DNA of 64,000 bases from JAFNAG01 sp050011535. Its GTDB lineage: Bacteria > Acidobacteriota > UBA6911. A model generated the notes under the pieces. The model was not told where the DNA came from. It was given only the letters and a program-made list of their open reading frames with translations, and made no database searches. Numbering within the stretch: position 1 is the first letter of the stretch; each line of letters starts with the position of its first letter. A program made the position numbers and the translations under genes. Positions 27,414-36,371 of the stretch are shown here, piece after piece. The stretch is taken from the NCBI GenBank assembly GCA_050011535.1, contig JBEKIX010000006.1, positions 9,148 through 73,147 of the forward strand, given 5' to 3'.

Positions 27414-27711
27414 GGGTTGAACAGGTGGGTCGCCGGCGCTTGAACCGGCAGAGGACCCAACGACACGTTACCATACAAAATGTGAAGTCTCCATCCAGGT
27501 AGCCGATAAAGAAACAATAAGGGACAGCCCGAACACGGCGGACGTTGCCTGTTTTCATCAATATCGTTCTCGTCTGCGATTCGGGGAACGCTCCCTTTGC
27601 TCGTGCTGGGCAATCAGTTGTCGGCTCGGGGCAGGTCTGGCAGATGTCGGCGGCCAGATTCTTCCGCGAGAGATCAAGATACTCTCTCGGAGATCAGTGG
27701 AGGCAAAAGGG
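27414..27711. other. Divergent promoter region between NRAMP and TonB-like genes
   Basis: The 298 bases separate divergent genes and must hold both promoters. I looked on the minus strand for the conserved GGGGAGUA-type core of the Mn (yybP-ykoY) riboswitch and did not find a convincing match. A GTGGAGG ribosome site before 27712 is the only clear signal. Confidence 0.4.
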
Positions 27712-28962
27712 ATGAGCACGAAAGAACAGGAAGCTGGAAACACGGGTTCGGAAAGGGGCAAGCTCGAAGACGATATCCTGAATTTTCTCGACAAAGAGAT
27801 CGCGGCTTCTGCAAGGGTTGACGCAAGCGCGGACACGAATCCGGACGAAGTGGATTTACTGGTCAACAGTCTTCTTCAGCAAACTCTTGCCGATTCGGAA
27901 GAACCGGAAAAGAGTCCGGGAATCGCTTCCAAGGCCACGCAGTCGTCATATGCCTATTTTGCGGGCGTTTCGCAAGTCGCTTCGGAAGCGCCTCCGACCA
28001 GTGAGGCGCGAGACATACGGCAGGATTCCCAGAGTGTCAACGCGGAATCCGAGACGAACGCAGTGTCCGAGAGACATCCCGTTTTCTCGATTGCTCCGCG
28101 AGAGCCGAACTGGGCTGGAAGGGTGTGGATCATAGCCGGCGCATTTGCTTGCCTGCTTGCCGGAACGGGCATCGTCTATTTTACGGGCTTTCGGAATAAC
28201 GCTCCCGCAAAGTCGGACAAGCAGCCGACAGCCGCAGCCCGCATGACTCCATCCGAGACGCAAACACAGCCGATGACCCGTGTGCTTTCAGGGGAGCCAT
28301 CGGGACATGCCACATCCCAATCCGCGGTCCAGGTTGCTGCCTGGCGGGAACCTGCTGCTGAGTCGCCCGCAGCCGCCAAGAATCCGGTCTCTTCAAAGAA
28401 AGCAGAGCCGGCAACCCATCAGCCGCCGGCAAGGCCGGAGAATTCGAGTCCTGCGCCAGTGGCGGCGCCAGCTGCCGTTCCGGCCGACAGTCTACCCGCT
28501 GCGACCAAGGCTGGAGACGATGCCGCGGCTAACTCAGCGGCACGCCCAAGGGAAAACATGCCGCCTCCTCAAGTTGTTTCGACACAGCTTCCGGCGGCAT
28601 CAAGCTCAGCGCAATTGGTACCCAACGTGAGTCCGAACCTGCAAGGTTTGGGCACTCGCGACAAACTATCCATCCCAGCCGCGCCGCTGTCCAAAACCGT
28701 GGTTCCCGCGGAAGTGATCACAAGGGTAGCCCCGACCTATTCGGAGCTGGCGCGCCGGACTCGTACTACCGGAACGGTCGTCATCGACGTCCTGGTCGAC
28801 GAGGGCGGGAAAGTCGCCAAGGCCACGCCGATAAGTGGTCCGGAGATTCTGCGTCAGGATGCAATCAACGCGGTTCAGCAGTGGCGCTTCAAGCCCGCCA
28901 ATGTCGACGGAAACAGTGTTTCGAGTACGAGCAGGGTTACCGTCGTCTTTAAAGAACCGTGA
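27712..28962 (+). CDS. TonB-like energy-transducer protein
   Basis: 416 residues from MSTKEQEAGN after GGAGGCAAAAGG. A long acidic cytosolic N-terminus (~1-138) precedes one membrane span (VWIIAGAFACLLAGTGIVYF), then a ~190-residue Pro/Ala/Ser-rich periplasmic linker and a C-terminal TonB domain (APTYSELARRTRTTGTVVIDVLVDEGG...DAINAVQQWRFKPA). The C-terminal domain should contact TonB boxes of outer-membrane receptors such as the Oar-like protein nearby. The unusually long cytosolic N-terminus is unlike Escherichia TonB and could sense a cytosolic partner. Confidence 0.85.
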   Translation: MSTKEQEAGNTGSERGKLEDDILNFLDKEIAASARVDASADTNPDEVDLLVNSLLQQTLADSEEPEKSPGIASKATQSSYAYFAGVSQVASEAPPTSEARDIRQDSQSVNAESETNAVSERHPVFSIAPREPNWAGRVWIIAGAFACLLAGTGIVYFTGFRNNAPAKSDKQPTAAARMTPSETQTQPMTRVLSGEPSGHATSQSAVQVAAWREPAAESPAAAKNPVSSKKAEPATHQPPARPENSSPAPVAAPAAVPADSLPAATKAGDDAAANSAARPRENMPPPQVVSTQLPAASSSAQLVPNVSPNLQGLGTRDKLSIPAAPLSKTVVPAEVITRVAPTYSELARRTRTTGTVVIDVLVDEGGKVAKATPISGPEILRQDAINAVQQWRFKPANVDGNSVSSTSRVTVVFKEP

Positions 28963-28979
28963 CAGAAAGGGCAATCACG

Positions 28980-29222
28980 ATGTTGACGGAACAACAGAAA
29001 CAAAGATTTGAAATGGCGCGTCAAATGGCCAAGGACGAAATGGATCAGCTCGATAGAGATATCAATGCCGAACTGGCGCGCGTCAAGGAACGGCTCCTGG
29101 AGCTGCAGCAGGCCAAAAAGGCTGTCAAGCAGATCCACGATGGTGCCTGTGCCCGGATGGGCATCAAGAGCGTGATCGAAATGAAGGATTTCAATCTGAC
29201 GGACCTGGTGAAGCAGGCCTGA
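28980..29222 (+). CDS. Small coiled-coil protein of unknown function
   Basis: 80 residues, mostly helical: MLTEQQKQRFEMARQMAKDE..., with heptad-like spacing of Leu/Ile through residue ~50, then a short C-terminal part with a single Cys (GACARMGIKSVIEMKD). AAAGGG precedes the ATG. It starts 17 bases after the TonB-like gene and is probably in the same operon; a GTG at 28959 that overlaps the upstream stop is an alternative start. I do not recognise the family. Confidence 0.65.
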   Translation: MLTEQQKQRFEMARQMAKDEMDQLDRDINAELARVKERLLELQQAKKAVKQIHDGACARMGIKSVIEMKDFNLTDLVKQA

Positions 29223-29246
29223 CCGGAATCGCGCTTGCGGCAGAAA

Positions 29247-30242
29247 CTATCCACCCGGCAGCCGCGATGATCCCGGGCCAGCCCTGCAGGTTTCCAGCTT
29301 TTTCTCGATGGCGGCCCTTCTTTGGGCCGGCGACCATTTCTTGAGATTCGCAAACGACTCGCGGAGAAGGTTGCAGCAGAACACGCCATCCTGTTCAATC
29401 GTATCGATCAATTGAGATCGCCGGCCGACGTCTTCATCCGCATACAAAAGATCAACGAGCGTGACAAAATTATCCTGCCAGGCGCCCTGGCTGATATAGC
29501 AGGCTCGGAGAATAAACTTCACCAGGGAGGCAAACCGATCGGCATCCTTCTGGCCGCGCTTCAGCAGATTTTTGTTGAACGAATAGTCTGCGGAGGGCAG
29601 GATGACGAGCTCTTTGGTGATAACCTCCGATCTGAGCAGACGGTCGAAGGACAGCGCCTGCAGGAACTGACCGGCGTCGAGATAGACCGCCGCTTCCTTT
29701 TCAAGCTCTGCCATATCCGAAGGCGTGAGTTCCACCGCATCCAGGTGTATCTCTCCCTGCTGCAAGGACTGGCGAAATCTCTCCATCAGGAGCTGGAATT
29801 CTTTCTCGAAAATGGTGACCATGTTTCCGATGTAGACCACAAAGGTTCGCGTCAGCCGGTTTACCAGATCCAACACCGGCTCGAGATCCGCATCGGACGC
29901 AACGGGGCGCGAGAAAGAAATGTCGAAGCCATCGATTGCCTCAAACTGGCCGAGCTCCGTAAGGGCGTCGAGCTTGGCGGTCAGTCGTTCGCTGGAAAAC
30001 TCCGTGCGATCGTGGTGTTCTTCCTGAACCAATTTGGCGAAGAATGCAGGATCGTCGACCAGGAGGCCCACGATCTGCTCCTGGTCGAGCACATAGGGGA
30101 TCTGACGAGCTTCCTCGATGCATCGGCGCATGAGATTGCCGATGACGAGAGCCAGTTTTTGTCGGACCATTTGTGAGGCTTGCATGGGCTCATCGGAGAC
30201 AAACGGGCGTCCGGCTTTGCCTGCACGGCCGGCCCCATTCAT
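29247..30242 (-). CDS. Hypothetical protein
   Basis: 331 residues with no signal peptide or membrane span. It is acidic and rich in Leu, Glu and Asp with predicted helices throughout, and contains YVLDQEQIVGLLVDDPAFFAKLVQEEH and YSFNKNLLKRGQKDADRFASLVKFILRACY. I do not recognise a domain. It begins 19 bases after the pepD stop on the same strand and is probably co-transcribed. Several Met codons near the N-terminus (residues 20 and 25) leave the start unsure. It converges on the coiled-coil gene with a 24-base gap. Confidence 0.7.
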   Translation of the reverse strand: MNGAGRAGKAGRPFVSDEPMQASQMVRQKLALVIGNLMRRCIEEARQIPYVLDQEQIVGLLVDDPAFFAKLVQEEHHDRTEFSSERLTAKLDALTELGQFEAIDGFDISFSRPVASDADLEPVLDLVNRLTRTFVVYIGNMVTIFEKEFQLLMERFRQSLQQGEIHLDAVELTPSDMAELEKEAAVYLDAGQFLQALSFDRLLRSEVITKELVILPSADYSFNKNLLKRGQKDADRFASLVKFILRACYISQGAWQDNFVTLVDLLYADEDVGRRSQLIDTIEQDGVFCCNLLRESFANLKKWSPAQRRAAIEKKLETCRAGPGSSRLPGG

Positions 30243-30261
30243 CCCTGTTGCGTGAACGAAC

Positions 30262-31719
30262 TCAGTTCACGTTCTTCAGAATTGCAAGCAGATACTCCCA
30301 GAACCTCTCGACCGTGTCGATGTAGATTTTCTCATCCGGCGAATGAACTTCCTGGAGCGTCGGTCCAAAGGAAACCATGTCTATGCCGGGGAACCTCTCG
30401 CCGATTATGCCGCACTCCAGTCCGGCATGTATGGCCTTGACTGCCGGCTCCTTGCCGTAGAGGGTCTTATAGGTTGCCTGTGAGATCTTCAGGATCTCCG
30501 AATCCAAATTGGGCTTCCACCCGGGGTATCCGTCCGAATCCTCGGCTGCGGCGCCGCCCAGTTCGAAGACATTGGCTACCATCTGGCAAACCTCATCGAT
30601 TTCGGAGGCGACGGAGCTGCGCTGGCTGGTCGCCACCGTGATCGATTTCTTGCCGGTCGTGACGATCGCCACATTTGTGGACGTTTGCACCAGTCCGGGA
30701 ATATCCGGGCTCATCTTGATGACTCCATGAGGGAGCGCGGAGATGGTCTTGCAGAGCTTCTTCTGGATCGCGCTCCTGATGACTTTTCCTCGTCGAGCTC
30801 CCTTCAGCTGCGCGATGCTGATTTCGAGACTCGGCTCCACCGTCGCGAATTCGGCCTTGATGGTGGCATTGAATCCGGCGACCATGTCCGCGGCCTGATC
30901 CCATGCCTTCCTGGGGACGAAGAGTCTGGCTTCCGCCTCACGCGGGATGGCGTTTCGCTTGTTGCCGCCCTCCAGGCTGGAGAGACGGGCACCGAGATCG
31001 GCAAGTCCGATCAAGACGCGATTGATGATCTTGAGGGCATTCCCGCGCCCCTTGTCGATCTCGAGGCCGGAGTGGCCGCCGCGCAGCCCGGCCACCTTCA
31101 ACAGCGCCGCCACGGCCTGCGACGGGGAAGAATCGAAGGCCACCGGCCACGAGGCAAGGGTGTCGCGTCCGCCGGCGCAACCAACGTAAAGCTCTCCTTC
31201 CTCTTCGGAATCAAGATTCAACAGGATCCTGCTTTTCAGGAAGTCACTGCCGAGGCTCTTGGCCCCGGTCAATCCCCGCTCTTCATCGACGGTAAAGAGG
31301 AATTCCAACGGGCCGTGCTCGAGGGATTTGTCTTCCATGATTGCCAGATTGGTGGCCACGGCGATGCCGTTATCGGCGCCCAGCGTCGTGCCGTTGGCCA
31401 TGATCAGATTGTCCTTGCGCACGAGCTCGATCGGGTCCTTCGTAAAGTCGTGGACCTGGCTCTTGTTTTTCTCGCACACCATGTCGAGATGGCCTTGCAG
31501 AACTATGGAACGGGCGCGTTCGCGGCCTGCTGACGCCGGCTTGCTCACGACCACGTTTCCTACCTGGTCCACTCTTGCCAGGAGCCCCAGCTTCTTCGCA
31601 GTTGCGGCCACGTACTTGCTGATGGCTGTTTCGTTGCCGGACCCGCGCGGAATGCGGGCGATCTCTTCAAAATACTTCCACACCAGTACAGGCTTCAATC
31701 CCTCCGTCGCTTTAGGCAT
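30262..31719 (-). CDS. pepD: Aminoacyl-histidine dipeptidase (cytosolic non-specific dipeptidase)
   Basis: 485 residues from MPKATEGLKPVLVWKYFEEIARIPRGSGNE, the same length as Escherichia PepD. Zinc ligands are in VLQGHLDMVCEK (His, with Asp two residues later), GTTLGADNGIAV (bridging Asp), FTVDEERGLTG (catalytic Glu pair) and the C-terminal HAGLECG. It hydrolyses Xaa-His and other dipeptides (M20 family). The OPT oligopeptide transporter gene lies upstream on the same strand, which fits a peptide-use unit. The frame extends to 31764, but the family start is at 31719 behind GGAGG. Confidence 0.93.
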   Translation of the reverse strand: MPKATEGLKPVLVWKYFEEIARIPRGSGNETAISKYVAATAKKLGLLARVDQVGNVVVSKPASAGRERARSIVLQGHLDMVCEKNKSQVHDFTKDPIELVRKDNLIMANGTTLGADNGIAVATNLAIMEDKSLEHGPLEFLFTVDEERGLTGAKSLGSDFLKSRILLNLDSEEEGELYVGCAGGRDTLASWPVAFDSSPSQAVAALLKVAGLRGGHSGLEIDKGRGNALKIINRVLIGLADLGARLSSLEGGNKRNAIPREAEARLFVPRKAWDQAADMVAGFNATIKAEFATVEPSLEISIAQLKGARRGKVIRSAIQKKLCKTISALPHGVIKMSPDIPGLVQTSTNVAIVTTGKKSITVATSQRSSVASEIDEVCQMVANVFELGGAAAEDSDGYPGWKPNLDSEILKISQATYKTLYGKEPAVKAIHAGLECGIIGERFPGIDMVSFGPTLQEVHSPDEKIYIDTVERFWEYLLAILKNVN

Positions 31720-31867
31720 CCTGGCCTCCTTCATTCCGATGAAATAAATCGATGCAAACGGCAATACGATAACGAAAACGCTGTCATGGCAACATCTTTA
31801 ATCAATGATGGATCATTGTCCTTATCCGGACAACCCAGCCTCCATGCCGGCCAGATTGCCCCTTATC

Positions 31868-33925
31868 TTACATGATCGCGGTGGGCGGTGCCGGCTCATC
31901 CGGGCTGCCGGCATTGGCTAAGGGGACCTTGATCATAACGAATATCAAGGCCGCGGCCGCGATGATCATGCCGATCCAGTGTGGCGACACGAACACGGGA
32001 TTCGGCGTGCCCCGATAGATGCCGGCGATCACCAGACCGCAGAGCGCCTCACCCGCAATCAGGCCGGAAGCGACCAGGATTCCCGCATTCTCGACACGTG
32101 CCTTCTGGGCGTCGTTAAAGTTGCGGCGATCGCGCAATCTGTCGGTGATCCAGCGGATGATGCCTCCGATAAAAATGGCAAATGTGGTTTCCACGGGCAG
32201 ATACATGCCGACGGAAAACAACATGGGACTGCGAACCTGGACCATAATCAATGCGAAGCCCATCAAGATGCCGACCACAACGAGCGGCCAGGCCATGTTG
32301 CCGCCGACAATGCCCTGAGACAACATGGCCATCAGCCCGGCCTGCGGCGCCGCCAGTTGAGCGCTGCCGAAATGGTAGGCTCTGTCGAGCAACATCAGCA
32401 CATAGAACAGAATCGGAGATGCGACGATGATGCCGAAGATGTCGCCGATCTGCATCTTGGCCGGCGTGCCGCCGAGAATATGCCCCACTTTGAGGTCCTG
32501 CAGCATTTCTCCAGCCACCGCCGATGAAACGCAAACCACGGCAGCGACCCCAAGCACTGCGGCCACGCCTCCCGCGCCTGCGACTCCCAGGCCCACCATG
32601 AGCAGCGCCGCGACGACCAGTGTGCAGAGCGTAAGGCCGGAGACGGGATTGTTCGACGAACCAATCATCCCGACCAGATTGCCCGAAACGGCCGCGAAGA
32701 AAAATCCGAGAATCACCATGACAACCGCGGCCCCAATGGCGCCGCCGATGATCTTCGAAGCGGTTAAGTTGCCCGCTCCGGCGATAAAATAGTAATAGAG
32801 CGCGATCATCGCAATGAATACCAGCGCGACGCCCAGGAATACGGCTTTCATGTTCAGGTCACGTTCATGGCGCTCCGTCACTTCCACTTCACGGGCTGCC
32901 GCTGACTTTCTCAAATCGCTTATGGCTCGCGACATTCCCACGCCGAGCTGCTTGCGCATGCGGAAAAGCGTGTAGCAGGCGCCCACCAGCATGCCGCCCA
33001 CCGCGATCGGACGCACGATCGAGAAGTACACGGCGCCCGATAAAATGCCCCAACTGGTATTGGCGCCCGCGGGCAGCGACGCTTGCAGCTGAGGCCCCAT
33101 GAGGTAGGTGAGCAATGGGACCAGCAGGCCCCAGGCGAGCACGCCGCCGGCGAAGTTCAATGCGGCGAGGCGTGGGCCGATGATGTAGCCGACACCGATA
33201 TAGGCGGGGCTGATCGCAGGCGAATTGAACGTGCTCATTCCTCCCGTAGTGACGGTCGTGACGTTCTTGATGCGGCTCGTGCGCAACAGCAGGCTCTTGC
33301 CGAGGACGCCTATGTTGATTGTGAACGTTTTCACCGGCTCGAATATATTGAATTGCCCCAACGCGTTGATCAGCGCGCCGAATCCCATATTCGCGAAAAG
33401 GATTTTTGCCGCCTTCGAACCCTGCTGGCCTGCCTTGTGAATCTCAGATGCCGCGACCGATTCGGGGAAGGGGAGTTCGGTATCCTCGACCATGACACGC
33501 CGCAAGAGTGTGACGAAAAGAATACCCAGGAGGCCGCCGATTATCATGAGCGATACAGACGGCCAGAATTTTCCGTCTAGTCCCGGCCAAAGACCCGCGA
33601 GCACAAAGCCCGGAATGGTAAAGGCTGCGCCCGCGGCGACGGACTCGCCGATTGAGCCAATGGTTCGCGCCATGTTTTCTTCAAGCAGCGATCCCTTCAT
33701 CAAACGCAGCAGCGACATGCCGATCACCGCTGCAGGGTAGGTCGCCGCAATGGTCATCCCTGCCCTCAATCCAAGATAGGCGTTGGCGGCGCCCAGGATG
33801 CCGGTCATGATGAGCCCGAGAATGATTGCCCGGAGGCTGAACTCACTCATCTTCAAACTGGCGGGAACGTACGGCTTGAATTTCGACTTCGAATCTTTCG
33901 CGGATAAATTGGTCTGTGTGCTCAT
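31868..33925 (-). CDS. OPT family oligopeptide transporter
   Basis: 685 residues with about 14-16 membrane spans. The N-terminal LRAIILGLIMTGILGAANAYLGLRAGMTIAATYPAAVIGMSLL and SVAAGAAFTIPGFVLAG, and FPESVAASEIHKAG are typical of the bacterial OPT branch (also called YSL-like). It should take up peptides or metal-chelate conjugates using the proton gradient. A GGAGG lies before the ATG. pepD lies downstream on the same strand after ~150 bases, which supports a peptide substrate. Confidence 0.92.
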   Translation of the reverse strand: MSTQTNLSAKDSKSKFKPYVPASLKMSEFSLRAIILGLIMTGILGAANAYLGLRAGMTIAATYPAAVIGMSLLRLMKGSLLEENMARTIGSIGESVAAGAAFTIPGFVLAGLWPGLDGKFWPSVSLMIIGGLLGILFVTLLRRVMVEDTELPFPESVAASEIHKAGQQGSKAAKILFANMGFGALINALGQFNIFEPVKTFTINIGVLGKSLLLRTSRIKNVTTVTTGGMSTFNSPAISPAYIGVGYIIGPRLAALNFAGGVLAWGLLVPLLTYLMGPQLQASLPAGANTSWGILSGAVYFSIVRPIAVGGMLVGACYTLFRMRKQLGVGMSRAISDLRKSAAAREVEVTERHERDLNMKAVFLGVALVFIAMIALYYYFIAGAGNLTASKIIGGAIGAAVVMVILGFFFAAVSGNLVGMIGSSNNPVSGLTLCTLVVAALLMVGLGVAGAGGVAAVLGVAAVVCVSSAVAGEMLQDLKVGHILGGTPAKMQIGDIFGIIVASPILFYVLMLLDRAYHFGSAQLAAPQAGLMAMLSQGIVGGNMAWPLVVVGILMGFALIMVQVRSPMLFSVGMYLPVETTFAIFIGGIIRWITDRLRDRRNFNDAQKARVENAGILVASGLIAGEALCGLVIAGIYRGTPNPVFVSPHWIGMIIAAAALIFVMIKVPLANAGSPDEPAPPTAIM

Positions 33926-34059
33926 GAAGGAATCCTCCGGATAAGGTGACGGCCACGGCCTATTCCGCTTAAAGCCTGTAACTTAGCACACGAATCTTGC
34001 GAATTGAAAGAAGTATCCGGCGCCGGCCGTGCACCGGAGGCGAGCTGAGATAGTAGCTG

Positions 34060-34213
34060 GGGGCAAGCCGCGCAGCGGCGGCGCGGAGTGCCGGCCTTTT
34101 CAGGGCCGCGGAAGCCGGCGCCTTTTCGAGATTCATAGAGTCTTTGAGCCTTCGAGGTTTGTCTGGCCTCTCGAGCATGCGATCCCAATCTCAGACAAAT
34201 GCTAAACAGTTAC
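34060..34213 (+). repeat. Palindromic intergenic repeat, copy C
   Basis: GCCGGCGCC-rich central loop (34090-34125), right arm CGAGATTCATAGAGTCTTTGAGCC...GAGGTT (34124-34160), then GCATGCGATCC and the end GCTAAACAGTTAC (34201-34213). The end overlaps the truA stop codon (TAA on the minus strand at 34212-34210). The central part matches copy D in reverse. Confidence 0.75.
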
Positions 34214-35049
34214 GCCCGTTTGCCACTGCCATTGGGCGCATCCTCGTAGCGCAGCCCTGCGAGCCCTGACTGAGGGAGGTTCAGCACCGGCTCGAGGTGG
34301 TGGAGCCGGGGTTCGCCTTCGTAGTAGACGCGCTCCAGAAAAAGCCCCGATGCCGGTGCTGCCAGCTTCGCGGGCTCTTCGGACTTGGTCCACAGAAAAC
34401 CGGAGACTTGTGCGAGCGAGATCTTTCCACTTCCGGCTTCCACGATTACTCCCACGATGCGGCGCACCATTTTCCAGAGGAAATGTGATCCCTCGATTCG
34501 GATCAGGATCAGGTCGCCAGCCTCGCCGATCTGAACGCGCTCCATCAGCACAAGCGTGGACTTTTCTTCAGGCTCGTCCGCGGAAAATGACTGGCAGTCC
34601 TTCATGCCCACGAAGAGCGCCGCCGCTTTGCGCATCTTTTCCAAATCGAGATCGTCCTTCACCCACCAGGTCAGCTTCTTGCCGAAGGCCGTCCTTCTTC
34701 GACTGATCTGATAGAGGTAGCTGCGGGCGACGGCTTGATGGCGGGCGTGGAAGCGGGGGTGGGAGCGTTCCACCGAAAGCAGGTAAATGTCTGATGGAAG
34801 ATGATCGTTTATCTTCCTGCGTAAGAATTCCGGATCAGGCGACGCCTTCAGGTCGAGGTGTGCCACCTGGCGAAGTGCATGGACGCCGGCATCGGTTCTG
34901 CCTGCGCCGTATAGCTCGATTCGGTTCTCTCCGGAGGCCTTGCCTACCGCTGCCAGGATCTCGCCCTGAACGGTGCGTGCATTCTTCTGAATCTGCCAGC
35001 CGCCGTAACGCGTACCTTGGTACTCGATGGCGAGTTTGAATCTTGGCAT
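34210..35049 (-). CDS. truA: tRNA pseudouridine(38-40) synthase TruA
   Basis: 279 residues from MPRFKLAIEYQGTRYGGWQIQKN. The catalytic Asp lies in GAGRTDAGVHALRQVAH near residue 50, and FHARHQAVARSYLY and SHFLWKMVRRIVGV are conserved. It modifies U38-U40 in tRNA anticodon arms. An upstream ATG at 35067 is possible. Its stop codon is formed by the terminal sequence of repeat copy C, so the last residues may have been set by insertion of that element. Confidence 0.95.
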   Translation of the reverse strand: MPRFKLAIEYQGTRYGGWQIQKNARTVQGEILAAVGKASGENRIELYGAGRTDAGVHALRQVAHLDLKASPDPEFLRRKINDHLPSDIYLLSVERSHPRFHARHQAVARSYLYQISRRRTAFGKKLTWWVKDDLDLEKMRKAAALFVGMKDCQSFSADEPEEKSTLVLMERVQIGEAGDLILIRIEGSHFLWKMVRRIVGVIVEAGSGKISLAQVSGFLWTKSEEPAKLAAPASGLFLERVYYEGEPRLHHLEPVLNLPQSGLAGLRYEDAPNGSGKRA

Positions 35050-35197
35050 AATAGATATCGTCGTCAAAATGCCTTACAGCGAATTGTGGTCTCGGAACGG
35101 CGTGGAAATCAAAGAAAAACGTCTTCTGAACTTCTGGGCCCGCTTCGTCGTATTGTAAGGCAGAGTCCAACAGGCAGTTTCGCTGAGTGGAGGACCA

Positions 35198-35890
35198 ATG
35201 GAAGAGAATCAACCGGCGCGCGCCTTCGCGCATGCCGAGCATTCCTATGACGGAGGATTTTTCGGCGTGGTCGGCGACAGCCAATCCTATTTGAACCTCA
35301 TTTACCTCCTGCTGTCCTTCCCCCTGGGAGTTTTCTATTTCGTTTTTCTCGTGACCTGTTTGTCGCTCGGATTCGGCCTGGTCATTATTGGGATCGGGCT
35401 CATCATTCTGCTCTTCACCCTGGCCGCGATGCGCGGCTTTGCGGCCATGGAACGGCAGCTTGGAATCTGGCTGTTGGATGCGCGCATACCCCCGACGCCT
35501 CCCGGCCCTGAACTCCTGCGGCATCCCTTGCAGGCCCTCAAAAAATATGTCATCGATCCCTATACGTGGAGAAGCTTCGCCTATCTGCTCATTAAATTCC
35601 CCTTTGCGATTGCCGTGTTCGTAATCACTGTTTTCTTGACGAGCTTGTCGGCGGCCCTTCTTTTCGCGCCCCTGTTTTATCGTTATGCGCCGCTTCACAT
35701 TCTGGCTTGGCGCATTTCCAGTGCACAGGGAGCACTTCTGTGTGCCGCGGTCGGTCTAATCCTGTCGGTGTGCACACTTCATGTTGTGAATCTCCTGGCC
35801 GCGGGCTGGCGCGCGTTTGCTGTCTGGACACTTACGTGTTCGCAAGTGGGGAAGATGGAGCTGCGTGCCGGGCCGGTCGTGATTCCGTGA
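35198..35890 (+). CDS. Multi-pass membrane protein, 'putative sensor' domain family
   Basis: 230 residues after GGAGG. Two hydrophobic pairs of spans are clear (LIYLLLSFPLGVFYFVFLVTC..., and FAYLLIKFPFAIAVFVITVFLTSL...), and the sequence YLLLSFPLGVFYFVFLVTCLSLG...AMERQLGIWLL resembles the domain often fused in front of two-component histidine kinases in Actinobacteria and archaea. Here it stands alone, without kinase or DNA-binding parts. Ligand and output are unknown; it may act with another protein. Confidence 0.7.
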   Translation: MEENQPARAFAHAEHSYDGGFFGVVGDSQSYLNLIYLLLSFPLGVFYFVFLVTCLSLGFGLVIIGIGLIILLFTLAAMRGFAAMERQLGIWLLDARIPPTPPGPELLRHPLQALKKYVIDPYTWRSFAYLLIKFPFAIAVFVITVFLTSLSAALLFAPLFYRYAPLHILAWRISSAQGALLCAAVGLILSVCTLHVVNLLAAGWRAFAVWTLTCSQVGKMELRAGPVVIP

Positions 35891-35896
35891 CAGCCC

Positions 35897-36088
35897 CTAA
35901 GGCATCTCTTCGTCCTTTTTCGCGTGGATCACTGTCTTGACGGCAAGTATGGCCAGGAAACACAGGACTGCGCCGCGTAGAATTCCGTCCAACGCAACCG
36001 CCCCAATCAACGCGAGGCCGGCATAACAGCCCAGGGCAATGGCGAGACGCCGGTTTGTTGGAGTCAGCTTCTTTAGCGAGAGATTCAA
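35897..36088 (-). CDS. Small two-span membrane protein
   Basis: About 63 residues if it starts at TTG 36088 (an open frame goes back to 36163 but its extra residues look non-coding). Two hydrophobic segments, LAIALGCYAGLALIGAVAL and AVLCFLAILAVKTVI, are followed by a charged tail KKDEEMP. It is convergent with the sensor-like gene, with a 6-base gap. I do not recognise the family. Confidence 0.5.
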   Translation of the reverse strand: MNLSLKKLTPTNRRLAIALGCYAGLALIGAVALDGILRGAVLCFLAILAVKTVIHAKKDEEMP

Positions 36089-36226
36089 TGGCCAATCCCA
36101 CGAAACGGCTGCATGAAGGTCACATCGAAGGCCCGGTGCAGACCTGCGCTTCGACGTACACAACTATACTAATGCAAGCTGGGATTGGCCGTCACGGGCT
36201 TTCCACTCATTCGTCCCGGGAATCAG

Positions 36227-36360
36227 GTAATTGTTTGGCGTTTTTCTGAGATTCGGATCGTATGATCCAAAGGCAGGACAAACCTCAAGAATCTCGAAGA
36301 GGCGCCGGCATCTGCGGCCCTGAACGGGCCGGCGCTCCGCCGCGGAATCAGGGAGCCGTG
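36227..36360 (-). repeat. Palindromic intergenic repeat, copy D (reverse orientation)
   Basis: It starts with GTAATTGTTTGGC (36227-36239), a near match to the family end, then GATCGTATGATCC, ACCTCAAGAATCTCGAAGAGGCGCCGGC (36283-36310) and the GGCCCTGAACGGGCC loop palindrome. The opposite arm is missing. The order is that of copy C read backwards. Confidence 0.7.
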
Positions 36361-36371
36361 TCGGGCAGAAC

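Noticed and set aside
27414..27711. Manganese riboswitch upstream of the NRAMP gene
   Set aside because: A GGGAGC...CCCC-like stretch exists, but the conserved core and loop sequences of the yybP-ykoY class are not there.
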